Below, in pieces: positions 43,201 through 52,963 of a stretch of DNA of 64,000 nucleotides. The position numbers and the translations under genes were made by a program. How positions within the stretch are numbered: the stretch's first letter is position 1; the number at the start of each line of letters is the position of its first letter. The stretch is from positions 9,992,017 to 10,056,016 of the forward strand of contig NC_088307.1 in NCBI RefSeq assembly GCF_032854445.1, in the 5' to 3' direction. The notes beneath the pieces are model-generated. The model ran no database searches and was not told where the DNA came from. It worked only from the letters and a program-made list of their open reading frames with translations. Origin of the DNA: Liolophura sinensis. Its lineage: Eukaryota; Mollusca; Polyplacophora; Chitonida; Chitonidae.

Positions 43201-45130
43201 CTAACAGTAGCCGAAATAAACTAGGTGCAACCACAGTGAGATTATTTACATGACAGTTAAGAGAAAAGAGGGGCGACTCAGAGACCAAGGTGTTGATTCC
43301 CGAGTGCCACTGCAATGTAAAGGATCCGTTAACCTCACAGAACAATAGATCATCCATGCCACAAAATAACTACGTTATAACAGACTATGTACAATCACGC
43401 TAACCTACTTAACTATATACATTTTCTTTGAAAATTTTGTAGTCAGTCACAAGCAACTGGAGTGCAACAGCAACATAACCTCAGGTTAACCTCTTAGCCT
43501 CTGGAACCTCATTGTCTGAGTATACGTCCTCGCATAGTTGAATAACACTGTTTACCGGCAATACATCAATCTTGTCAACAACATAAAACAAAGAGTTCAG
43601 AAATTATAGGGCCACATGTCTTATATGTATTCACATCATCGTCACTTTTACAAGGACCTAAATAAGGTTCACTTACGCTGCCAGTACAGGTATTAGACCC
43701 ACTTTGAGCTAGTCAAGAATCTCGGCTGTGACCTTCTAATACGGAGTTAGGCGTAGATCACAGCCGATGAGTCATCCAGGTTAAAATAGTGGTATTTAAA
43801 AACAGCTTATCGCGCAGAAACTCCGCGCCACAAAAATCCGTGCAAAATGAACCAATGCATGCATTTCCCGGGGAAAACTCCAATAAATGACGTTCACCAA
43901 GACATTCTCTGTGCCTCAGCCGTATTCTGTGGCCTTTAACGCCGATAAATCCAAGATAATTCAGTTGTGGCTCATCTGCCGTGTCGACATCGTGATCTAA
44001 TAAATCTGGTAGTTTCTCAACGCGCATGTGTGGTTGATCTTTCACCACGTCTCTATGCTTTGATCAGCTGGCTGTCAGTTTTGACTGAGAGAAGGCCATG
44101 TTACTGCGGAGGCGCGAATTTGCAATTGTCTGAAGGCAATGGAGCAAAATGACGAACCCCGCAATTAGTGCAAAATGTCAAATTAAGTTTCCATTAAAAG
44201 GCTAAAATCCCTGCTGCGCATGCTCGCCTAGCTGACACAGATTTTAAAAACAAGGCAGTACGCAGCGACTTGCTAAATACAGGCTTATTTTCGACCTTGG
44301 CTAAGATTTACACGAGAATGTCAAGTAGCGATTGTGGCAAAATGTACGTAAATAGTTTTGATTTCAGAATTGCCGTGCTATATATGTATTCAGAACGAAT
44401 CTAACGCGCATGCAAAATTCTGTACGACGGGTAGGAAGTTGAGGGTCACGATAGGCATTTTCCTATGCAATAATGTCGGAAGGACCGCTTTCTTCACCCA
44501 CGGCGTTTGTTACTAAGGAGATCACGTGGTCTCTGGCTTTCGATCCGTCTTGCAGAATTGTGTATTATGGTATAGAACGGGCATATACAGGTACCAATAA
44601 CTCTTACTTTCATCTTAACAGATTACAAGTAACAACACAAATCCTTGAGTGTATAACCTTGGATAGCTGACTTTCCAGTATTTAATCATAACGCACAGCA
44701 TGAAGCAACTAACACTAGCAAACTTTTCCCATTTTAAGAAGAATCAGTAATACAGTAATAGAAAAATATGTCCCAAAAAGTGTAGGCTACTGTTAGAGGC
44801 AAATAAATGTCACAGAATATTATTTTTGATACTAAAAAAAACCCACTAAGTTGTCGTCCTATCTTGTGGACCAACCTCAAAACACTCAAGATTAACAGAG
44901 CTTTCAGAAATACAGGCACATTGAGTAACATAACAGTCCTGGATGACTTATTCCGTATAATGTGAGATGACAACAATCAAATAGAATATATATGTATATA
45001 CATGTATATATAAAGTTTTTAATTTACATTAACGGACTATCAGATTGTTTGCTGCTAAACACCGGGCTTATGCATGTCATATATATCACCATGCGTATTG
45101 TTATGTCTTTTCACTTGATACACCATTAGT
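43201..45130. other. LINE-3 5' flank and unassigned DNA
   Basis: The first few hundred bases may be the LINE-3 5' UTR; its true end is not visible. An open frame on the minus strand at 44048-43758 contains an unrecognised peptide (LPDLLDHDVDTADEPQLNY). I found no good homology cue or splice context for it. The rest is AT-rich. Confidence 0.4.
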
Positions 45131-45210
45131 GGCCTCCTTGGCTCAGTTAGTTAACGCGCTAGAGCATGTATTTTGCTTGTCTTTTCTCCAGGTACGCAGG
45201 TCCATGTATT
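45131..45210 (+). repeat. SINE-A head fragment
   Basis: GGCCTCCTTGGCTCAGTTAG followed by TTAACGCGCTAGAGCATG matches the SINE-A tRNA-like head. The similarity ends soon after box A, although CTCCAGGTACGCAGGTCCATG could be a degraded box B region. Confidence 0.55.
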
Positions 45211-45960
45211 GTACACCGCAGCAAAGTTGATTGTTATGTCATAAACATTCATGAGAATGAGATCTGCCAGATTCTGATAACTCACAAAAAACGGTAAATT
45301 GATGCTTCTTTGTGATGTCCACCCTCGTATCGCTCCCATCCCACCAACTGTAGAAACGTAGTGTGTACGTCCTATAAACATCAGCTAGCAATCAGCATGT
45401 ACAAATATGTAAATTAGTTCATTCTGATTAACCCGTTCAAACCTTTAATTCTTTCAGTTCCATAAGGTAAGTCCAATTATAAACATAACAGTGGTCAAGT
45501 TATAGTTTTAGTAACGTCTTTTATTGGAAGTAAGAGTTCAAGATGCAAATTAGCGGGCCCACATTCAGAACACGTATCGTTCGTACTAGCATATATACGG
45601 TTCGAATTTCACACGGCGGCCTGTAGTACCCGACAAAACCATTGATGATATTAAAAAGTACGCGAAACGTAAGACTGGCGTGGACATACAATGTGAGCAA
45701 CTAGATGCAAACTTTGATTTGTACTCTTCATTTTGAATATCTGTTAATGGTCGCTTTGCAAAGTCTCTCCTCAACCCAAAGTTCTGGTTAGTGAGGTGTT
45801 AGTGAGGAAGTATTACAAAAGACGTAACCCAGATTCGTATTCAGAGAGACATAATGGTGACCTGTATACCCCAGGAAACCAGCATGCTAATCGTCGGTAG
45901 AGAGCGCATTGATGGAGTGATAATGTCTATAAACTCGACTATTGAGCGGGCATGCGCAAT
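45211..45960. other. No gene seen
   Basis: AT-rich intergenic sequence; short open frames only, without recognisable motifs. Confidence 0.45.
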
Positions 45961-46545
45961 CTTAAATATTCATGAATTAACTCTGAACATCATACAACTG
46001 TCGCTCACTGAAGTCTTGTATACCAGAAACTAAATCCCTTTGTGCCATAAATGATGTATGTTTACTGCATGAAACCTGGCTTTTAAATTCAGAGCTGGAT
46101 TCTATACAAGCTGCTATTAATAGTCGCCGCGATTCTTCTATGGATGATGATACACTAGAGTTCGGAAGGCCGTTAGGCGGTCTTGGTGTCGATATCAAGT
46201 TTGTTGATTTCAATGACAGCAGACTGATTGGAATTAAAATTAATCTGATTCTTCAAAAATGCTTGTTCTATGTATACACATGCCTACATACTCTCCAGAT
46301 AATTTTTGATCATTTTTGTGATTACCTCGGCAAAATTAAAGTCGTTATTGAGGAACCTGATACTCCAAATGTTGTAATTATTTGTGGTTGGAATGCTGAT
46401 ATAATACAAATTCTTTAGAAACAAATTGGTCACTTTCTGTAATGATCATTTTTTAACTTTATCTAACGATAATATATTGATTCACATATGTAAGTGGCGC
46501 TCATCTGTCTACAGCCTGGCTGGATCACTGTTACTTCGTGTAATG

Positions 46546-46796
46546 GGGCCTCCGTGGCTCAGTTGGTTAGCGCGCTAGCGCAGCGTAATGACCTATGAGC
46601 CTCTCATCAATGCGGTCGCTGTGAGTTCAAGTCCAGCTCATGCTGGCTTCCTCTCCAGCTATACGTGGGAAGGCCTGGCAACATCCTGCGGATGGTCGTG
46701 GTTTCTCCGGGCTCTGCCCGGTTTCCTCCCACCACATTGCTGGCCGCTGGTGAAATATTCTTGAGTACGGCGTAAAACACCAATCAAATAAATAAA
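46546..46796 (+). repeat. SINE-A, full length, inside LINE-4
   Basis: Head GGGCCTCCGTGGCTCAGTTGG, box B GAGTTCAAGTCC, core and ATATTCTTGAGTACGGCGTA with AAATA tail. Flanking imperfect duplication TACTTCGTGTAATG / TACTTCGCCTAATG at 46532-46545 and 46797-46810 (two mismatches). Confidence 0.9.
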
Positions 46797-47621
46797 TACT
46801 TCGCCTAATGTCAATAATCAGTTGATGTATTGGGTGATGTAGTGAGTTCAAATCATAGACTGCTAAGTATGTTGTTTGACTGGGATGTACTTTCTTCTCT
46901 ACACACCGATGATCACTATGAACACATGCCATGCGTGTACGCGGTCACATGCCGGAGGAAATGTCCAAGGTTGTGATAACTCCTGTTATCAAGAACAAAA
47001 AAGGGGTAATGTTAATGAATTCAAAGATTATTGAATTTGTCACTCTATATCATACGTGAGTTGAATTTATATAATTCCAATCTACAGTTTACTTTCAAAC
47101 GTGATCACTCCACTGACCAGTGCATTTACCTTCTTAAACAGGTAGTTAACATTCACAGAAATAACGGTAGTCCCGTATTCGAAAGTTTTGTGGACGGCAG
47201 TAAAGCGTTTGACAGGGTAAACTTTTGGACGCTTTTGCAAAAACTCATCAACAATAATGTACCGTTATATATTGTATATCTGGTGTATGTTTGGTTCAGG
47301 GCCGAAGTGCTTGCCATGAAATGGGGTTCAACAATTCCACAGTTTCTTACTGTATCAAATGAGGTGCGTCAAGATGGGGTTTTGTCACGTACTCATTTTT
47401 CTGTATATTTACATGACTTGCATGTATGTTTAAGTAAGGCTGGTGTCCGATGTAATATTGCTGGACGTTTCCTAAACCATTTATTATATGCTAACGATGT
47501 TTGTTTGTTTTGCCCGTCTGCAAAGTCTCTCTAAAGTTTGTTAGACGTCTGCTCTGACTTTTCAATCTCACATGATATTCTTTATAATTGTAAGAAAACA
47601 ATATGCTTATTAAAAACGCCG

Positions 47622-47935
47622 AACAGCTATAGTAGGGTCTTAACCCTCTCCCCCAACCCTCCAACAGATACAGTAGCGCCTTAACTCCTCCCCCAACAGC
47701 TATATTAGCTCATTAACTCCTCCCCCAACATCTACAGCGGCCTCTTAACCCCTCCCCCAACAGCTATATTAGCGTCTGAACCCCCCTCCCCCAACAGCTA
47801 TGGTGGCGTCTTAACCCCCTCCCCCAACAGCTATAGTAGCGTCTTACCCCCCCCCCCCCCCAACAGCTATAGTAGCGCATTAACACCCCAACAGCTATAG
47901 TAGCTTCTAACCCCCAGGACCACCCCACACCGAAA
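47622..47935 (+). repeat. C-rich minisatellite, about 32-34 bp period, 9 copies, inside LINE-4
   Basis: The unit is CAACAGCTATAGTAGCGTCT followed by TAACCCCTCCCC. Unit length varies with the C run. It lies between the RT core and the C-terminal segment of LINE-4, so it arose or inserted in the dead element. Confidence 0.9.
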
Positions 47936-48515
47936 GTGGCGTCTTAACCACAAACACACACACATACAAAACAGTTGTAGTCTACGAGGCTCTGAGGAGC
48001 CATCATACTGTATGTCAAAAGGAATGTGTATTTTAGTGATAGAGATGACATTTACGAACAACGCAGAAAACTTTGTATTAGAGTGAATGTCATACTTCGT
48101 AAGTCCAAGGAATGTTCTTCTATTGCGAAGAAACCGCTGTTTAAGTCGTATTGTTCACATATTTATTGTTGTTCACTATGGTCAGTATATTGGCAGAAAA
48201 GTTTCAACAAAATGAAAGTAATCTGTAACAATGCATTCAGGTGATGAAGTTAAAACACAGATGTAGTGCTAGTGAAGTGTTTGTCATGCACAGTGTAGTG
48301 TCTTCTGGAGAAATAGACTCCTTGTTAACGAGACCCGAATTGAGTAACAATCAAACGATACCTGGTTACGGGCCTCAGATGTCCGTGTTTATTTAGTAAT
48401 AAGTAGAGTCATACTCTTTATTAAAACCCTGTCTGGTTATAAGCTATCATTATATGTAATCTTTGTATTTATCACGCATGTTTGTATTATATGGGCTTTA
48501 GTCTGCAATAAAACC

Positions 48516-48578
48516 TAATAATGATAACAACAACAACAATAATAATGATAATAATAATAATAATAATAATAATAATAT
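48516..48578. repeat. (AAT)n/(AAC)n tail of LINE-4
   Basis: Imperfect AATAATGATAACAACAACAAT then pure ATA repeats directly follow the CR1-like 3' end. This is expected for such elements. Confidence 0.85.
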
Positions 48579-49209
48579 GTGCGGGGAAAAATTCATTGAT
48601 CATAAGTTACAACATTAGCTAATCGTTTTGTAAAGTGGTAAGTCTAACATTATAAATGATTTTCACGCGCCGCTGCCAAAATATTCTAACATTATTGATT
48701 AACATTAAATGATTTAACATAATGAATATTATTACATTTCAATTTTAACAGACTATATACATATATAGTTCCCACTCAAGATACTACAGATTTTCTGTAC
48801 AAATGACCACTTCTGCGAACATTATAGACAAAACTGTAAAAAAAAAAACAAAAAAAAAAACACACACACACACACGGTCATACTAAAGATCACTGTTTAA
48901 TATCTTAGATTTTAGTAAAAATTTCAAATCACTTTAAAATAGTTATTTCTTATGCAACAATGTTAAAATATTTCTTCACAACGTAAACGTCTGGGTAAAT
49001 TATTGTAATACAACTTTCAGCTAAAATATTGACAAGGAAAATACCAAGTTTAATCATTGAAATTTCGACTTAAGTCTAAAATCGCTTCGTGATTCCGGAG
49101 CCAGTATTTCATGTCTGAAAGGGACATCCCTGATCTTGAACAGTGCCGACGGTTGATCTGAAAAGAATGATTTAAATCAGATCCGGAAATCAAACTCTTG
49201 AGTCCTGTG
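48579..49209. other. No gene seen
   Basis: AT-rich. It contains an (A)n followed by (CA)n run at about 48837-48876. No exon or repeat of the named families. Confidence 0.45.
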
Positions 49210-49330
49210 ATACTATATATTTATTTATTATTATTATTATTTTATTTATTTGATTTGTGTTTTACGTCATACTCAAGCACATTTCCCTTAAGCGACAGTG
49301 GCCAACTTTATGGTAGCGGGAAACAAGGGT
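49210..49330 (-). repeat. SINE-A 3' fragment
   Basis: Minus-strand TATTCTTGAG-like end (plus: GTGTTTTACGTCATACTCAAG), a TTTATT-rich tail and a partial core (GGCCAACTTTATGGTAGCGGG). The head is missing. Confidence 0.65.
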
Positions 49331-49500
49331 ACTCTTTATGAAATGTACTTACTCACTTTGAGTAGCCAAACCTTGTAAATTTTCCCAGAAGCATTTTCGG
49401 CCACCCCAACAACCCTATTCCCATTAAGGGCAAAATCAAAATTCATATCGGCCACTTTGGTAAGAGACTACAATGTTATTGAAAACGCCGCCATTAATTC

Positions 49501-49750
49501 CGTGGCGGGGCTGGCCGAGTGACTAAAGAGCCATCGCGGTGTAAAGACTCGGGCGTCTCTCACTAATGCAGTCGCTGTGAGTTCAAGTCCATCTCATGTT
49601 GGCTTCCTCTCAGGTTGTCATTGAGTAGGCCTGTCAGTACCCTGCGGGGGGTCGTGGGGTTTCCCCCTACTATAATGCTGGCCGCCGTCCTATAAGTGAA
49701 ATGTTCTTGAGTATGGTGTAAAACACCAATCGAATAAATAATAAATAAAT
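49501..49750 (+). repeat. SINE-A variant with a Leu/Ser-like tRNA head
   Basis: The head reads GGGGCTGGCCGAGTGACTAA, a box A of the TGGCCGAGTG class seen in Leu/Ser tRNAs, in place of TGGCTCAGTTGG. From CAGTCGCTGTGAGTTCAAGT on, it is an ordinary SINE-A body with ATGTTCTTGAGTATGGTGTA and tail. It sits just downstream of the IFI44-like stop codon. Confidence 0.8.
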
Positions 49751-49781
49751 TAATTCTGAATCAAATTTGCTATAAGATACC

Positions 49782-50053
49782 TTATTCGTCATCTAACTCT
49801 TCCAGGATGTCGTCACAGAAACATAACATCTGCTGAAGCGCTGTCAGAGCCAACGCGTCCATGGCGGGGTCAAGATCTTTCTCACTTGCATAATTCTTGA
49901 GTAGGTAGATAAAGCCGATGGGGGTGCCGGTCAGAGAGCTGACCTGTTCTACAATCTTACGCACGGCGCGACTCTGGTAAGCGTTCTTCGTGTCCCGGGC
50001 TACTTCCGGGCATAACAGGTCAATTTTGGTCAGCAGAATGACAAAGCGGATGT
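49782..50053 (-). CDS. IFI44L-like: IFI44/IFI44L-like GTPase, terminal exon
   Basis: Acceptor TTTCTATTTCAG on the minus strand, then 272 bp to the stop at 49782. The exon begins with two bases that complete an Asn codon with the preceding exon. It contains IRFVILLTKIDLLCPEV, where TKID is the G4 (T/NKxD) guanine-specificity motif. SRAVRKIVEQV and NYASEKDLDPAMDALALTAL then follow, as in IFI44L's NYSSEWELDP..LILSALRR, and CDDILEELDDE ends the protein. IFI44-like proteins belong to the dynamin/septin-related P-loop GTPases and are induced during innate immunity in vertebrates. In invertebrates the role is inferred only. Confidence 0.85.
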
Positions 50054-50325
50054 CTGAAATAGAAAGGCCAAAGTTACATTGTAACACCGGATATAATTTG
50101 ATTTTAAAATTTAAAATATTAATCTTACTTCTTTAACGCCATACTTAAAACTAAAAAGAATTGTTTCAACAAAAATTTCAACCCGACACCATCCCCCCTC
50201 CCTTTCCGCTCCATTCAACTTTCATGATATTGGTCTAAACATAAACACATAAAACAATGAATAAAAATAGTACAATACTCAGTTAGTAAGACCGAACTGT
50301 GACATCTGGAAAAATAGGTCAAAGA

Positions 50326-50657
50326 GTGAGTGAGTGGTTGGGGTTTAACGTCGTACTCAACAATTTTTCAGTCATATGACGACGAAGGAATAATTAGGGT
50401 GCATGTACGTGTAATGTGCCTCCTTGTTGCAGGACGGATTTCCACCGCTCTTTTATTTAGTGCTGCTTCGCTGAGACGACTTACCGAAGGCAAGTAAGTC
50501 GACCCGCCCGAGCCATTATACTGATACGGGTCAACCAGTCGTTGCACTATCCCCTTCATGCTGGACGCCAAGCGAGGAAGTTACAACTTCCTCTTTTAAA
50601 GTCTTAGGTGTGACTCAATCCAGGATTGGCCCTGGATCTACCGCTCCCGAAGCGGAC
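50326..50657 (-). repeat. SINE-B copy 3 with target site duplication
   Basis: The plus strand begins GAGTGAGTGG and TTGGGGTTTAACGTCGTACT and ends CTACCGCTCCCGAAGCGGAC. A perfect 13-bp direct repeat, AATAGGTCAAAGA (50313-50325 and 50658-50670), brackets it. That shows it moved as a retroposon whose 3' end is the (CACT)n side. It lies in the last intron of the IFI44-like gene. Confidence 0.92.
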
Positions 50658-51099
50658 AATAGGTCAAAGATAGGCATCGTGAAAATTACGTATAATATAC
50701 TGGATGAAAAGCTGCAAAGCTATTTTAAACGATACATTGTCGACACCATTTTCTCAGCCGTTTGAGATAAATTTTGACCTCAAAAAGTAAAACAAAGCCC
50801 AGCTTAGATAATCAAATGTAATGAGTGCAGTGAAGCCTCCTGGAGAGTAAAAAGTAAATTTTGATCAGTGAAAAATGCAGGTCAGAGAACAGTTTCTCAC
50901 ACCAAAATGTAATCACGTCTTAGGAAGTCTATGATATGTATATGTGTAAAGTTTCACAGATCGTAGATATTAGGTTTAGGAGATATTGACATCATTGAGT
51001 ATATCGTTATTTTGAAAACGACGGCGAATCTTTGCAGGCAGGTTAGTTCAAACGACCCTTGACTACTGAGGTCAACTGTTCAACATTATATCTTCTACT

Positions 51100-51335
51100 G
51101 AAACAATCTACTGTCTGCTAAAAGAAACTGCCGTTTTGTAAAAAGAAATAAATTCTGTTAAAAGAAATTACCTTCTGCCAGAAAGAACTACCTTCTGCCA
51201 GAAGGAAATATCTTTTGTTAGAAAGAAGTACATTCTGCTAGAAGAAACTACTCTTTGCTGAAAGGAACTATATTCTGCTGGAAGGAGCTGTTTTTTTTGC
51301 TAGCAAGAACTATCAGTTGTTGAAAACAATTACCT
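51100..51335. repeat. Degenerate tandem repeat, about 22-24 bp
   Basis: Units like GAACTACCTTCTGCCAGAAA and GAAACTACTCTTTGCTGAAAG recur about nine times with many differences. Intronic. Confidence 0.75.
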
Positions 51336-51549
51336 TCTCCTAAAGCCTGGCTGTTGACGTGGAATATATGAAGAACAACAAACTACATTACTAAAACAGT
51401 AAAGCGTTACTTCGCCTCGGTACGGTTTTTGTAATTGACTTCGACCTGACTGTATGTCAGTAATATATCATGATAACACTATGTACTTTACCTGAGAATA
51501 GTTTTAAAACTGATTAACAAGACTGTGAGATGCAAATTTGCTCACTTAC

Positions 51550-51696
51550 TTCTGGCACTAGCAAGATCCTTGATCTGTGCAATTTTCGCCCTGGCGTCAT
51601 GAGAGATCATGGCAACTTTGCTAGAGTCCATGATATAACACAGGCAGTGCATCTTCTGACCGAGCGTTGGGGACCGTACAAAGCCTGACGACTCTT
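51550..51696 (-). CDS. IFI44L-like: IFI44/IFI44L-like GTPase, second-last exon
   Basis: Acceptor TGGTGTCACAG and donor GTAAGT on the minus strand; 147 bp = two bases, 48 codons, one base. The trailing A plus AC of the next exon gives Asn, so phases fit. The peptide SPTLGQKMHCLCYIMDSSKV matches IFI44L's SLKDRIHCVAFVFDAS segment, which follows the switch region. It needs a preceding exon ending one base into a codon. The P-loop exon ends in phase 0, so at least one exon between them is unaccounted for. Confidence 0.82.
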
Positions 51697-51944
51697 CTGT
51701 GACACCACAATGGGGGAACTGTCAATTAAGAAAGTCCAGCGTCAAATACAAACAATTTCATAACACGCGCTTCCATTACTTGATTATTCCTTAATGGCTA
51801 TATCGTAAACCTCAAATCAACGACTTACTGGTATAACTAATGGATTTTCCAATCTCCATATGTCATTTATATGTAAGTACATAGGTTATAAGCTTGTATG
51901 GAGTCTGTAAGGACGTCCTAGCGCCCTGAGAAGTGCATACACGT

Positions 51945-52165
51945 GACAGACGAGACGGCAGTGTGATAGCTGGCAAATGGTCACACGTGACAGGTGAAAT
52001 ACGGCCTTTTGTCAATTTACCTCAGTTAGGGTTTTATTTTCATTGCTCATGTAAATGCTTGCACACTAGCATATTACACGCCCCCCAAGTACCATTCGCT
52101 TAAACAGAATAAGGTAAAAAAAAATGCAGTTATGTTAATTGCAATTTATTGACGTCACTGGTCTG
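51945..52165 (+). repeat. Repeat-C copy 3
   Basis: GCAGTGTGATAGCTGGCAAA then GGTCACACG, TGTCAATTTACCTCAGTTAG, CATGTAAATGCTTGC, ATTACACGCC and GTTAATTGCAATTTATTGAC. The ACGTCAC end is shared with copy 2. Confidence 0.75.
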
Positions 52166-52311
52166 GAAATACACAACATGCTGTGTTGTCATCACATTTA
52201 ACAGGCAATAACATTAAATTTTCGAGGATGCTTAGTTCACCAGCAGAATCCTGGTTTATGCAGAATACAGTATAATCTACACGTATAACACAAAGATAAA
52301 AGCCAGAGCAG

Positions 52312-52564
52312 CGACGACAGTGTGATAGCTGGCAAATGGTCACACCTAACCCGATGAAATAAGGCCTCTTGTCAGTTTACCCCCAGTTAGTTTTATATTC
52401 TACTGTTCATGCAACTGCTTAAATAGAAGCAAATTACACGCCCCTTATTGTCATACAGCCCACTTAAAATTTTAAGTAATAATAAGCTAAAAGGCCAAAC
52501 ACCGGTGAGGTAACTGCCCGATGCTAGACCATCCCATCTGGTGACAACGTCGATTTTCCATATT
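52312..52564 (+). repeat. Repeat-C copy 4, running into the assembly gap
   Basis: Starts GCGACGACAGTGTGATAGCT and follows copy 3 to ATTACACGCCCC. The last 199 bp (52366-52564) recur right after the gap. Confidence 0.75.
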
Positions 52565-52764
52565 NNNNNNNNNNNNNNNNNNNNNNNNNNNNNNNNNNNN
52601 NNNNNNNNNNNNNNNNNNNNNNNNNNNNNNNNNNNNNNNNNNNNNNNNNNNNNNNNNNNNNNNNNNNNNNNNNNNNNNNNNNNNNNNNNNNNNNNNNNNN
52701 NNNNNNNNNNNNNNNNNNNNNNNNNNNNNNNNNNNNNNNNNNNNNNNNNNNNNNNNNNNNNNNN
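52565..52764. other. Assembly gap of exactly 200 N
   Basis: Unsequenced placeholder. The round size and the duplicated flanks suggest that the two contig ends overlap and the true gap may be zero. It lies inside the IFI44-like intron. Confidence 0.95.
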
Positions 52765-52963
52765 CTCTTGTCAGTTTACCCCCAGTTAGGTTTTTATTCT
52801 ACCTGTTCATGCAACTGCTTAAATAGAAGCAAATTACACGCCCCCTTATTGTCATACAGCCACTTAAAATTTTAAGTAATAATAAGCTAAAAGGCCAAAC
52901 ACCGGTGAGGTAACTGCCCGATGCTAGACCATCCCATCTGGTGACAACGTCGATTTTCATATT
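52765..52963 (+). repeat. Second copy of the sequence left of the gap
   Basis: Aligns end to end with 52366-52564 apart from a few single-base indels, mostly in homopolymers (CCCC/CCCCC, CCC/CC, TTCC/TTC). This is better explained as an unmerged overlap than as a biological duplication. Confidence 0.85.

Larger units (their letters stand above)
45965..48515 (+). pseudogene. LINE-4: CR1/L2-like retrotransposon, degenerate
   Basis: Endonuclease pieces near 46050-46400 (LLHETW-like region, ELDSIQAAINSRR, then VIICGWNAD). A SINE interrupts, then VVITPVIKNKKG and the RT core at 47031-47534: FKRDHSTDQC, FVDGSKAFDRVNFWTLL, EVRQDGVLSRTHFS and LLYANDVCLFC. The catalytic YADD is YAND here. A minisatellite follows, then the C-terminal DIYEQRRKLCIRVN and LFKSYCSHIYCCSLW (48040-48190). 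The 3' end is TATGGGCTTTAGTCTGCAATAAA, typical of CR1-like elements, near 48510. Confidence 0.82.

Noticed and set aside
52541-52789. Open frame spanning the N gap
   Set aside because: It is mostly unknown bases; nothing can be inferred.
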